Assembly: GCA_022376925.1 (NCBI GenBank) | Contig: JAIOJX010000032.1 | Coordinates: 173,191,979-173,255,978, forward strand | DNA length: 64,000 bases | Reading direction: 5' to 3' | DNA from: Tragulus kanchil | Lineage: Eukaryota; Chordata; Mammalia; Artiodactyla; Tragulidae | Part shown: positions 33,438 to 43,570 of the stretch, piece by piece | How the letters are laid out: every line of letters begins with the position of its first letter | How positions within the stretch are numbered: position 1 is the first letter of the stretch | Made by a program: the position numbers and the translations under genes | The notes under the pieces: model-generated | What the model was told of the DNA's origin: nothing | The model's database searches: none | The model's input: only the letters and a program-made list of their open reading frames with translations

Positions 33438-33980
33438 GTAACGTGAGCCCCTCTCTGGCCAGGCACCCGCTGTCCCCACACCCACCCGGGCGCCCTCCTA
33501 GCGTGTTCCGCCCTGGAGAGGGAAGGCGCTGGCTGGCCTGGACCCTCGCCCCCTCCGCTGGCCTCCAGACCTGCCCTGGCCTCTCTGTGGCGCGGGGCCC
33601 GCCCCCAGCTTCCTCCGGGGCTGCTCCAAGGCCCCGTCTGCCAAGCGCTCGTGTGGCCGAGTGGCCCTGTGCGAGCCTCCCAGGAGGCCGATGGCTGGGC
33701 TGGGCACAGTTCCCGAGAGTGCGTGTTTCGGAGAGAAGACAGCCGGCTTCCCACTCGGGGTCCCTCGGCCAGGGCAGGCTGGGCTTGGCTCCAGGGCCGC
33801 CATCCCAGCCAGGCGGCCCCTCCTGCAGGCACGACCCTGACCGGCCTCGGTCAGGTGCCGTCTCCGGAGCCCGCCGCACACCCGAGAGGCTCTCAGACGC
33901 CAGCCAGCAGTGCGGCACGTCCCCCACGGGGCAGCCGGGCCCACACGGAGACCGCTGAGCGCCCGGCCCTCACTCTGCTG

Positions 33981-36280
33981 CACCTCTTTCTGAGTCTGGT
34001 TTGGGAGCAGCCGAGCCACAGGCCCGGTGCCCGCCAGAGGCCCTGGGACCGGGAGAGCAAGTCAGCCCCGAGGGAGAGGCCCGAGTCACACCCAGGGTCC
34101 AGTCTGGGGGCTCTGCAGGGCCGCCCTGGCGCGAGCAGGGACATCCCCGGGCGTGTGAAGTGTGGCTCCGGCCGGTGGGGTTAGAAAGGCCCCGGGCAGG
34201 TCCCCTGTCGGTCGGCCTCCTGGTCCGTCCCGGGCTCACTGTGACCCCCCGCCCCCCGCTCCCCGCGCCCACCCTCCAGCTGCCCGCGGAGTTCCAGGAG
34301 CGCATGAGCCTCCACCTGGAGAAGCCCGGCTGCAGCCTGCCCTCCCCGCTCAGCCGCCCGGCCTACGCCGACAGCGTGCCCCCCTGCGTCCTCGCCAAGG
34401 TGCTGGAGAAGCCGGACCCCGGCAGCCTGTCCTCCCACCTGTCGGAAGCCTCGGCCCAAGACCTGGGCTTCCGCGAGGGGCTGGAGAAGCCGGGGTCCCG
34501 GCCCCCCTACAAGGGGGACCTCTACTGCAGCGACACGGCCCTCTACTGCCCCGACGAGCGGCGCCGTGACCGGCGGCCCAGCGTGGAAGAGCCCGTGTCC
34601 AACGTGGGCTTCCTGCAGGCCCAGAACTCCACGGACAGCACGGCCGAGGAGGAGGAGGAGGACGAGGCCGAGGCCGGGGCAGCGGCCTACCCCGCCGGCT
34701 ACCGCCACGAGGCCTTCGGGGGCTACGCGGCCTCGCTGCCCACGTCCAGCTCCTACTCGAGCTTCAGCGCCACGTCCGAGGAGAAGGAGCACGCCCAGGC
34801 CAGCACGCTGACCGCCTCGCAGCAGGCCATCTACCTGAACAGCCGTGAGGAGCTCTTCGGCCGCAAGCCGCCCGTGGCCTACGGGAGCAGCCCGCGCTAC
34901 GCTGCGGCCGCAGCCGTGGTGGCCGCCCCGCTGGAGGCCGCGGTGGCCCCGGGCTTCCCCAGGACTGTCTCACCGTTCCCCGGCGAGCCCTTCCGCTTCC
35001 CTCTCTCCCCGGGCCCCCAGCCGGCCCTGATGCCCCCTAACCTGTGGAACCTGCGGGCCAAGCCGGGGTCCGCCCGGCTGGTCGCAGGGGCTGGGCGCGG
35101 CCAGTGGCGGCCGCTGAGCGTGGAGGACATGGGCGCCTACCCCTTCCCACCTCTTTCTGAGTCTGGTTTGGGAGCAGCCGAGCCACAGGCCCGGTGCCCG
35201 CCAGACCCTGGGACGAGCAAGTCAGCCCGAGGAGAGGCCCCCTGCCTTAGGGCCGCCTGGCGCGAGCAGGGACATCCCCGGGCGTGTGAAGTGTGGCTCC
35301 GGCCGGTGGGGTTAGAAAGGCCCCGGGCAGGTCCCCTGTCGGTCGGCCTCCTGGTCCGTCCCGGGCTCACTGTGACCCCCCGCCCCCCGCTCCCCGCGCC
35401 CACCCTCCAGCTGCCCGCGGAGTTCCAGGAGCGCATGAGCCTCCACCTGGAGAAGCCCGGCTGCAGCCTGCCCTCCCCGCTCAGCCGCCCGGCCTACGCC
35501 GACAGCGTGCCCCCCTGCGTCCTCGCCAAGGTGCTGGAGAAGCCGGACCCCGGCAGCCTGTCCTCCCACCTGTCGGAAGCCTCGGCCCAAGACCTGGGCT
35601 TCCGCGAGGGGCTGGAGAAGCCGGGGTCCCGGCCCCCCTACAAGGGGGACCTCTACTGCAGCGACACGGCCCTCTACTGCCCCGACGAGCGGCGCCGTGA
35701 CCGGCGGCCCAGCGTGGAAGAGCCCGTGTCCAACGTGGGCTTCCTGCAGGCCCAGAACTCCACGGACAGCACGGCCGAGGAGGAGGAGGAGGACGAGGCC
35801 GAGGCCGGGGCAGCGGCCTACCCCGCCGGCTACCGCCACGAGGCCTTCGGGGGCTACGCGGCCTCGCTGCCCACGTCCAGCTCCTACTCGAGCTTCAGCG
35901 CCACGTCCGAGGAGAAGGAGCACGCCCAGGCCAGCACGCTGACCGCCTCGCAGCAGGCCATCTACCTGAACAGCCGTGAGGAGCTCTTCGGCCGCAAGCC
36001 GCCCGTGGCCTACGGGAGCAGCCCGCGCTACGCTGCGGCCGCAGCCGTGGTGGCCGCCCCGCTGGAGGCCGCGGTGGCCCCGGGCTTCCCCAGGACTGTC
36101 TCACCGTTCCCCGGCGAGCCCTTCCGCTTCCCTCTCTCCCCGGGCCCCCAGCCGGCCCTGATGCCCCCTAACCTGTGGAACCTGCGGGCCAAGCCGGGGT
36201 CCGCCCGGCTGGTCGCAGGGGCTGGGCGCGGCCAGTGGCGGCCGCTGAGCGTGGAGGACATGGGCGCCTACCCCTTCCCA
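33981..36280 (+). repeat. Tandem duplication D10 (copies 33981-35147 and 35148-36280)
   Basis: The end of intron 6 plus the first 868 bases of the last BEGAIN exon occur twice. The offset is 1167 at the start and 1131 from the acceptor onward, because copy 2 lacks about 36 bases scattered over 35200-35265 (for example 'cagaccctgggacgagc' for 'cagaggccctgggaccgggagagc'). The exon portion itself is identical. The breakpoint interrupts the coding sequence right after 'cctaccccttccca'. Confidence 0.93.
34280..35147 (+). pseudogene. BEGAIN: Duplicated 5' part of BEGAIN last exon (false copy)
   Basis: From acceptor ctccag (ends 34279), 289 codons identical to 35411-36278 run until the sequence jumps at 35148 into intron text (encoding PLSESGLGAAEPQA and so on), which then reads through in frame into the second copy. 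As a result a single 927-codon open frame spans 34001-36784 with a repeated BEGAIN segment. No BEGAIN orthologue has this repeat. It is best treated as the 5' half of one unmerged exon. In the true locus, the intron on its left connects to the complete exon. Confidence 0.85.
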
Positions 36281-36784
36281 GCCGCCGCCGCCGCCGCCCC
36301 CGCCCCCAGTCTCGCCTCGCCTGGCGGCTTCAGTGACCGCTACTTTGGGGCCCGAGGCGGCCCAGGCGAGGGCACCGAGGGCCGCGCCAGCCCCCTCTAT
36401 GCCAGCTACAAGGCGGATAGCTTCTCGGAGGGTGATGACCTCTCCCAGGGCCGCCTCGTCGAGCCCCGCTACCTCCGGGGGGCGGGCGACCTGAGCCTCA
36501 GCCCCGGCCGTGGGGCCGACACCCCGCCCAGCTACGCGGCCGGCGAGGGGGACCAGGAGAGGCTCGGGGTGCAGCTCCTCGGGGCGAGCGGCAGCCCCGA
36601 GCCCGAGCACAGCCTCCGTGGTTCTCGGGATTCCCTGGAGCCCAGCTCCATGGAGGCCTCCCCGGAGATGCACCCCGGTGCCCGCCTCAGCCCCCAGCCT
36701 GCCTTTCCTCGGGCGGGCGGCTCGGGGCTCAGCCGCAAGGACAGCCTCACGAAAGCCCAGCTCTATGGAACCCTGCTCAACTGA
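35411..36784 (+). CDS. BEGAIN: BEGAIN terminal coding exon 7
   Basis: The complete last exon begins after acceptor ccaccctccag (ends 35410) with LPAEFQERMSLHLEKPGCSL and ends at TGA 36782-36784. It contributes 457 residues (146-602). Visible features in order: a conserved start; a cluster PPYKGDLYCSDTALYCP; an acidic run (EEEEEDEAEAG) after AQNSTDS; a Ser/Thr-rich segment SSSYSSFSATSEEKEHAQ; the conserved TLTASQQAIYLNSREELF; Ala/Pro-rich linkers; SPLYASYKADSFSEGDDLSQ; and the conserved end RKDSLTKAQLYGTLLN. This half mediates binding to PSD-95 in the characterised protein. It is mostly predicted disordered. Codon use is extremely GC-rich. Pro/Ala tracts differ from human, as expected for this region. 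Confidence 0.94.
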   Translation: MPAEFQERMSLHLEKPGCSLPSPLSRPAYADSVPPCVLAKVLEKPDPGSLSSHLSEASAQDLGFREGLEKPGSRPPYKGDLYCSDTALYCPDERRRDRRPSVEEPVSNVGFLQAQNSTDSTAEEEEEDEAEAGAAAYPAGYRHEAFGGYAASLPTSSSYSSFSATSEEKEHAQASTLTASQQAIYLNSREELFGRKPPVAYGSSPRYAAAAAVVAAPLEAAVAPGFPRTVSPFPGEPFRFPLSPGPQPALMPPNLWNLRAKPGSARLVAGAGRGQWRPLSVEDMGAYPFPAAAAAAPAPSLASPGGFSDRYFGARGGPGEGTEGRASPLYASYKADSFSEGDDLSQGRLVEPRYLRGAGDLSLSPGRGADTPPSYAAGEGDQERLGVQLLGASGSPEPEHSLRGSRDSLEPSSMEASPEMHPGARLSPQPAFPRAGGSGLSRKDSLTKAQLYGTLLN

Positions 36785-38522
36785 GCGCCCGCGTGCAGGC
36801 CCTGCCACAGCCAGCCCCGCACACGCGGCCCCAGGGGTGCTGCCTCGACTCCCCGACACCCACCCTCTCGGCCCTGCCAACGGGGCCCCCTCTCCACCCA
36901 AGCCCGTCACGCCCGAGGGGGGACCCGGCCCGTGTGTCTTGTCCGCCCCGCGCCTCCACTGTGCAGCGTTTCTCACACCGCAGCCCCCCTGAGTGAGCCC
37001 CGCCCCTCCCCGCCCCGCCCCGCCCTACCAAGTGCGCCTATTCTTATAAAGCAGAGTGTCTGGACCCGCCCGGCCTCCAGCCTCGTGGACAGCAGCCTGG
37101 GCGCTCTCCGCACAGGGCCCAGGGTGTTTCGGGGGAGGGCCGGTGGGGCCTGCCCCGGGAAGGACGAGGGTGGTGGCCTGCGGCGACAGCTCACGCGCAG
37201 GGACGAGGGCACCCGGGGTCTGTCCGCACAGAGGGGCCGGGAGCGGGGGACGGGACGGGAAGTGCTTCAGCCGTGCTCTCCGTGGGGCCCACGACCCCTC
37301 CCCGCCGTGCTGTGGTCCGTAGTCCCGTGCGTCCCGAGAGGGGCCGGTGATGCCCCTAACCTGTGGAACCTGCGGGCCAAGCCGGTCCGCCCGGCTGGTC
37401 GCAGGGGCTGGGCGCGCCAGTGGCGGCCGCTGAGCGTGGAGGACATGGGCGCCTACCCCTTCCCAGCCGCCGCCGCCCGCCCCAGTCTCGCCTCGCCTGG
37501 CGGCTTCAGTGACCGCTACTTTGGGGCCCGAGGCGGCCCAGGCGAGGCACCGAGGGCGCGCCAGCCCCCTCTATGCCAGCTACAAGGCGGATAGCTTCTC
37601 GGAGGGTGATGACCTCTCCCAGGGCCGCCTCGTCGAGCCCCGCTACCTCCGGGGGGCGGGCGACCTGAGCCTCAGCCCCGGCCGTGGGGCCGACACCCCG
37701 CCCAGCTACGCGGCCGGCGAGGGGGACCAGGAGAGGCTCGGGGTGCAGCTCCTCGGGGCGAGCGGCAGCCCCGAGCCCGAGCACAGCCTCCGTGGTTCTC
37801 GGGATTCCCTGGAGCCCAGCTCCATGGAGGCCTCCCCGGAGATGCACCCCGGTGCCCGCCTCAGCCCCCAGCCTGCCTTTCCTCGGGCGGGCGGCTCGGG
37901 GCTCAGCCGCAAGGACAGCCTCACGAAAGCCCAGCTCTATGGAACCCTGCTCAACTGAGCGCCCGCGTGCAGGCCCTGCCACAGCCAGCCCCGCACACGC
38001 GGCCCCAGGGGTGCTGCCTCGACTCCCCGACACCCACCCTCTCGGCCCTGCCAACGGGGCCCCCTCTCCACCCAAGCCCGTCACGCCCGAGGGGGGACCC
38101 GGCCCGTGTGTCTTGTCCGCCCCGCGCCTCCACTGTGCAGCGTTTCTCACACCGCAGCCCCCCTGAGTGAGCCCCGCCCCTCCCCGCCCCGCCCCGCCCT
38201 ACCAAGTGCGCCTATTCTTATAAAGCAGAGTGTCTGGACCCGCCCGGCCTCCAGCCTCGTGGACAGCAGCCTGGGCGCTCTCCGCACAGGGCCCAGGGTG
38301 TTTCGGGGGAGGGCCGGTGGGGCCTGCCCCGGGAAGGACGAGGGTGGTGGCCTGCGGCGACAGCTCACGCGCAGGGACGAGGGCACCCGGGGTCTGTCCG
38401 CACAGAGGGGCCGGGAGCGGGGGACGGGACGGGAAGTGCTTCAGCCGTGCTCTCCGTGGGGCCCACGACCCCTCCCCGCCGTGCTGTGGTCCGTAGTCCC
38501 GTGCGTCCCGAGAGGGGCCGGT
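36160..38522 (+). repeat. Tandem duplication D11 (copies 36160-37348 and 37349-38522)
   Basis: The last ~208 codons and about 560 bases of 3' UTR are repeated (offset 1189 falling to 1174 within ~220 bases). Copy 2 starts with many single-base losses (37355-37560), which break the reading frame, and is clean afterwards. Copy 1 ends at 'gagaggggccggtg', where copy 2 continues 'cttgtccccc'. Confidence 0.93.
37349..37958 (+). pseudogene. BEGAIN: Duplicated C-terminus of BEGAIN (frameshifted false copy)
   Basis: A second copy of the coding end, from MPPNLWNLRAKP onward to the same stop (37956-37958). Single-base deletions near 37357, 37385, 37412 and 37470-37560 break the frame; from about 37565 it is identical to 36390-36784. 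It lacks an upstream exon start and would lie in the 3' UTR if the assembly were taken literally. The clustering of errors at its left edge points to low-quality contig-end sequence. Confidence 0.85.
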
Positions 38523-38692
38523 GCTTGTCCCCCCCCCCCGCGCCCCGCCCCGGCACCGCCTCGCGCTACCTCACTCGTAACGAGGCCCCTGACCCAGCTT
38601 CCGCGGCTTGCTCTCGTGTCGCCGTCTGTGATGCATGCCCCGTCTCGGTACTGTACTCTGCCACCATCCAATAAAGACTCGGCTGGAAAGAA
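37959..38692 (+). other. BEGAIN: BEGAIN 3' UTR and poly(A) site
   Basis: This copy of the 3' UTR is continuous from the stop codon to an AATAAA at 38670-38675. A GT-rich element follows ('cgtgtgtccgggctgtttc', 38693-38711), so cleavage is expected at about 38690. UTR length is about 730 bases, strongly GC-rich, with C runs at 38526-38540. The UTR beginning at 36785 is the truncated D11 twin. Confidence 0.75.
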
Positions 38693-40557
38693 CGTGTGTC
38701 CGGGCTGTTTCTTCCCCCCACGGCCCTCCGCGCCGGACACGAGGCCCTGGGCGTCTGCCCTCCTGGCCGCCCCTCCCCGCGGCCTCCGTCCCCACCCTGG
38801 CGTCTCGCCGCCCACGGCTGAACTCCTGCACGGCCTCGGCCTGCTCGGTGGGGCCATCACCCCTTTTAAATACAATGTGCCTTAGGGTCTTGGCTTCTGC
38901 CTCAAGATCCCTTAGGATGTCTCCTCGTTTGGCTCTGCTGGAGACAGTCGCCTGGCGTTTTTCCCTCTGAAGGCGTCTCTGCCTTGCCGTGTTTCTGAAG
39001 GTTACTCTCCCCCGGGGGGATGTGAGCAGGGGTCTCTCCCCCAGTGCTCAGAGGCGCCCCCGCTTCCTGCTGGGTGGGATGTGCGGCCAGTCCCTCCGGG
39101 AGCGTCCCTCCGGGGCTGACCTGTCTCTCTCCAGCTGCATCAGCCCCGCCCGCTGACGGGTTTGCGGCAGTCTCCCTGAGGGGTGCCTGGCTGGGGACGG
39201 AGGCTTCTTGGGAATTCACAGGGAATCTTGTATCTGTGGACTGGTCTCTTTCATCAGCTTTGGAAAATACTCGACGGCTCCGTAAAGAAACTCTGCCCTT
39301 CCCTCCTCCTGGGACAGCCGTCAGAGCCTCCGGCTGCGGCCTCTGCCTCACCCCTCCCGCGCTGACCCACGCCCACACCTTGGTGTCACCGTGCTCCGTC
39401 TGCACGCTTCCAGGTTGCCCATTCTCTTCACCGCTCGCTGCTCGCAAGGGCCATGCGGGAGGGCGACGAGGTGGTGGCCTGCGGCGACAGCTCACGCGCA
39501 GGGACGAGGGCACCCGGGGTCTGTCCGCACAGAGGGGCCGGGAGCGGGGGACGGGACGGGAAGTGCTTCAGCCGTGCTCTCCGTGGGGCCCACGACCCCT
39601 CCCCGCCGTGCTGTGGTCCGTAGTCCCGTGCGTCCCGAGAGGGGCCGGTGCTTGCCCCCCCCCCCCGCGCCCCGCCCCGGCACCGCCTCGCGCTACCTCA
39701 CTCGTAACGAGGCCCCTGACCCAGCTTCCGCGGCTTGCTCTCGTGTCGCCGTCTGTGATGCATGCCCCGTCTCGGTACTGTACTCTGCCACCATCCAATA
39801 AAGACTCGGCTGGAAAGAACGTGTGTCCGGGCTGTTTCTTCCCCCCACGGCCCTCCGCGCCGGACACGAGGCCCTGGGCGTCTGCCCTCCTGGCCGCCCC
39901 TCCCCGCGGCCTCCGTCCCCACCCTGGCGTCTCGCCGCCCACGGCTGAACTCCTGCACGGCCTCGGCCTGCTCGGTGGGGCCATCACCCCTTTTAAATAC
40001 AATGTGCCTTAGGGTCTTGGCTTCTGCCTCAAGATCCCTTAGGATGTCTCCTCGTTTGGCTCTGCTGGAGACAGTCGCCTGGCGTTTTTCCCTCTGAAGG
40101 CGTCTCTGCCTTGCCGTGTTTCTGAAGGTTACTCTCCCCCGGGGGGATGTGAGCAGGGGTCTCTCCCCCAGTGCTCAGAGGCGCCCCCGCTTCCTGCTGG
40201 GTGGGATGTGCGGCCAGTCCCTCCGGGAGCGTCCCTCCGGGGCTGACCTGTCTCTCTCCAGCTGCATCAGCCCCGCCCGCTGACGGGTTTGCGGCAGTCT
40301 CCCTGAGGGGTGCCTGGCTGGGGACGGAGGCTTCTTGGGAATTCACAGGGAATCTTGTATCTGTGGACTGGTCTCTTTCATCAGCTTTGGAAAATACTCG
40401 ACGGCTCCGTAAAGAAACTCTGCCCTTCCCTCCTCCTGGGACAGCCGTCAGAGCCTCCGGCTGCGGCCTCTGCCTCACCCCTCCCGCGCTGACCCACGCC
40501 CACACCTTGGTGTCACCGTGCTCCGTCTGCACGTCTTCCAGGTTGCCCATTCTCTTC
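38343..40557 (+). repeat. Tandem duplication D12 (copies 38343-39430 and 39470-40557)
   Basis: The end of the 3' UTR, the poly(A) signal and about 750 bases beyond are repeated (offset 1127). A second AATAAA therefore appears at 39797-39802. Bases 39431-39469 ('accgctcgctgctcgcaagg' and so on) look like a garbled version of the true continuation at 40558 ('tgcggcatccgctcggctgcc'). Confidence 0.9.
39797..39802 (+). terminator. Duplicate poly(A) signal (from D12)
   Basis: AATAAA in the same context (CCATCC AATAAA GACTCGG) as at 38670. It is listed so that it is not mistaken for a second, distal polyadenylation site. Confidence 0.7.
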
Positions 40558-40704
40558 TGCGGCATCCGCTCGGCTGCCAATCACAGCCAGCGATTTTAGT
40601 TTCAGGCAGTAATGTTTTCAGACCCACTACGCCACTTTCTGAGTTTTCCTACGCCCTGCAGATATTTCCCATGCTCGTCTTCTGTTTCCTTTACACAGAG
40701 TGGG

Positions 40705-42878
40705 CACAGGCCCCAGCTTCCTGGGTCTGACACATCTGTCGAGCGGGGCCTAGGGAGACCTGCATCTTCCAGTTCCTGGTCGTACTGCCTTGTTTCTTTG
40801 TGCGCCTGCTTATCCTTGAGCACGCTCACGGATGCCCTGGAAGAGACCGTAGACGTTCTGTGAGGCCTAGGAGGGAGCCCCTCCTCCAGGGCCCGGGCAC
40901 TTCCTGCTGGGAGGTGACCACCAGGGCCCTGGCGCACGCCTGAAGTGCACCTGGGCACCCCGCTTTGCACAGCTCCCAGGTGCCTGCGGCCGGCCTGCCA
41001 CGGCAGGCCTGGCGCCTCACCAGAGCACCCCGGGGAGCAGCCTGCGGGGGAGGGGCGCTGGGGGAGGCTCGGGACTCAGCTCCCTGTCTGGGGCCCATTT
41101 TCCCTGTGGGCAGGTGGGAAAGCCATCCTCACCGACCTGGGGGAGAGCGGGGCAGTGGAGGGAAAGCACACAACCGCGGACCCCCAGCCGGCTCGAGCCA
41201 GAGATGCTCCCAGAGGGCCCTGAGCCGCGTCACCCTGTGGGCTGTGCAGCTAGACAGCAGGGCTCTGCAGTCTGGGCCCAGGGGGCCCGCCCAGATTCAG
41301 GGTCCAGGCCCTGACACTGTCCCCTCACCGCCTGAGCGCCAGACCCCCAGCTGGCCCACAGGCCTCACAGAGCTGTCCTGCCATGGCCCCAAAGCCAGCC
41401 ACAGCTGGAGGGCGGGGCTTCCCTCCTCCACCAGACGTGCCTCTCACTACCCCCAGCCCTGCCTCGCCCTGGTGGACCCCAGCTCAGCGACCATTGCCGA
41501 CCGTTCTGTCCACATTTCTTCCAGTCCGCGGTAGGCAGGGCAGGGCTGTCTGGTCCTGGGCGAGTCCCAGGCCCTCGGGCCGGTTTCCCCTCTAGAGCCC
41601 GAGGACGCTGCCGCACAAGAGTCCCGGAGCCGTCCCGCTGCCGGAGAGTCCCAGGCCAGGCTGGAGGCAGGTCTCCGGGGAGGGGACGAGCACAGACTTC
41701 CCGGACCTGTCCCCCTGCCCTCTGAGGACCGGTTTCCTCAACCAGACTGTGGGGCTCACGGCCACCGCGTGGGGCCATGGCATTTAGCATCACGGATGCC
41801 CTGGAAGAGACACAGGCCCCAGCTTCCTGGGTCTGACACATCTGTCGGGGGCCTAGGGAGACCTGCATCTTCCAGTTCCTGGTCGTACTGCCTTGTTTCT
41901 TTGTGCGCCTGCTTATCCTTGAGCACGCTCACGGATGCCCTGGAAGAGACCGTAGACGTTCTGTGAGGCCTAGGAGGGAGCCCCTCCTCCAGGGCCCGGG
42001 CACTTCCTGCTGGGAGGTGACCACCAGGGCCCTGGCGCACGCCTGAAGTGCACCTGGGCACCCCGCTTTGCACAGCTCCCAGGTGCCTGCGGCCGGCCTG
42101 CCACGGCAGGCCTGGCGCCTCACCAGAGCACCCCGGGGAGCAGCCTGCGGGGGAGGGGCGCTGGGGGAGGCTCGGGACTCAGCTCCCTGTCTGGGGCCCA
42201 TTTTCCCTGTGGGCAGGTGGGAAAGCCATCCTCACCGACCTGGGGGAGAGCGGGGCAGTGGAGGGAAAGCACACAACCGCGGACCCCCAGCCGGCTCGAG
42301 CCAGAGATGCTCCCAGAGGGCCCTGAGCCGCGTCACCCTGTGGGCTGTGCAGCTAGACAGCAGGGCTCTGCAGTCTGGGCCCAGGGGGCCCGCCCAGATT
42401 CAGGGTCCAGGCCCTGACACTGTCCCCTCACCGCCTGAGCGCCAGACCCCCAGCTGGCCCACAGGCCTCACAGAGCTGTCCTGCCATGGCCCCAAAGCCA
42501 GCCACAGCTGGAGGGCGGGGCTTCCCTCCTCCACCAGACGTGCCTCTCACTACCCCCAGCCCTGCCTCGCCCTGGTGGACCCCAGCTCAGCGACCATTGC
42601 CGACCGTTCTGTCCACATTTCTTCCAGTCCGCGGTAGGCAGGGCAGGGCTGTCTGGTCCTGGGCGAGTCCCAGGCCCTCGGGCCGGTTTCCCCTCTAGAG
42701 CCCGAGGACGCTGACGCACAAGAGTCCCGGAGCCGTCCCGCTGCCGGAGAGTCCCAGGCCAGGCTGGAGGCAGGTCTCCGGGGAGGGGACGAGCACAGAC
42801 TTCCCGGACCTGTCCCCCTGCCCTCTGAGGACCGGTTTCCTCAACCAGACTGTGGGGCTCACGGCCACCGCGTGGGGG
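40705..42878 (+). repeat. Tandem duplication D13 (copies 40705-41776 and 41811-42878)
   Basis: 'cacaggccccagcttcctgg' recurs with an offset of 1106/1103. Copy 2 has lost bases at its start ('ctgtcgggggcctagg' for 'ctgtcgagcggggcctagg'). The 34-base junction 41777-41810 contains 'cacggatgccctggaagaga', which properly belongs about 120 bases into each copy (40826, 41929). Confidence 0.9.
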
Positions 42879-43474
42879 CTGCGGGCGCCAGCCTCCCTCC
42901 GCCAGGTCCTGGCCGCGCCGGGTAGCACACACAGCCACGCCCACCACTCAGGATGAAGTGGTGCTCCCCCCGCGGCGGCTTCAGGCTCACGGGTGAGGCG
43001 AAGGTGAGCACGCAGCCCCAGGAAGGTGGGCTGAGGGGACAACCCACACTCCCTTTTCATCCCTGCTCCGTTCTTTCTAAATTTAGCTCTCTTATTTTAA
43101 AATCGCAAATGGTGAGCTCCCAGACACCCTGCAGGGGATCCGAGGGAGCCCCGCGTGCTCTCTGGGAGAGTATGTTAGGAGAAAGAAACAGATCCGGGCA
43201 CGAGAGCACCTGCCTCTCTTCCCAGTGAAGTAACCTAGCGAGGGGCAGGGCTTGCGGGGCACAGCGGGGAGAGAGCACGCCCCCGGGGAGCAGGCAATGA
43301 CGCAGTCACGGCGGCTCCTGGGGAGCCCTGGACGTCCCTGTGCCAGGAGGGCCGAAGCTTGCACCGCTGTCCTCCTCAGGGACACACAGGTGTGGATGGT
43401 CTCGGCCCCAAGAGCACCTGAGAGCGTAACTACCTACAAAGCCCTTTCCTCGGCCATGCCTTCCTGCTCGCCCT

Positions 43475-43570
43475 GGCAGGCCCACTTTAGAGATAAGCAA
43501 ACTGAGGCTCAGAGAGACAAAGTGCCCACAAAGGCCCCATGCGAGCCGGTGATGGGTCAGGGCCCCACAG
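43475..43570 (+). repeat. MIR-like fragment
   Basis: 'cccactttagagataagcaaactgaggctcag' style text, followed by 'gtgatgggtcagggcc', fits the MIR 3' half. Short. Confidence 0.45.

Larger units (their letters stand above)
4146..38692 (+). other. BEGAIN: BEGAIN transcription unit, whole gene
   Basis: Gene-level entry. BEGAIN is a postsynaptic protein of neurons that binds the guanylate-kinase domain of PSD-95/SAP90. Coding exons, with artefactual duplicates removed, are 6610-6623, 31011-31172, 32462-32528, 32986-33093, 33354-33437 and 35411-36784. Every junction is GT-AG and the frame is continuous: 14+162+67+108+84+1371 coding bases plus stop gives 602 residues, close to the human protein of about 593. 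The N-terminal ~145 residues are coiled coil; the rest is low-complexity Ser/Pro/Gly-rich sequence with a conserved C-terminus ending LYGTLLN. Optional exons 1a (4251-4310) and a 90-nt cassette (25097-25186) are both in frame. As assembled, the unit contains duplications D3 to D11 entirely, the second copy of D2 in part, and the start of D12. Confidence 0.93.

Noticed and set aside
32494..33927. 477-codon - strand frame
   Set aside because: It runs antisense across BEGAIN exons and introns, and shows the typical shadow of GC-rich coding DNA.
39797..39802. Alternative distal polyadenylation site of BEGAIN
   Set aside because: Identical flanks show that it is the D12 copy of the signal at 38670.
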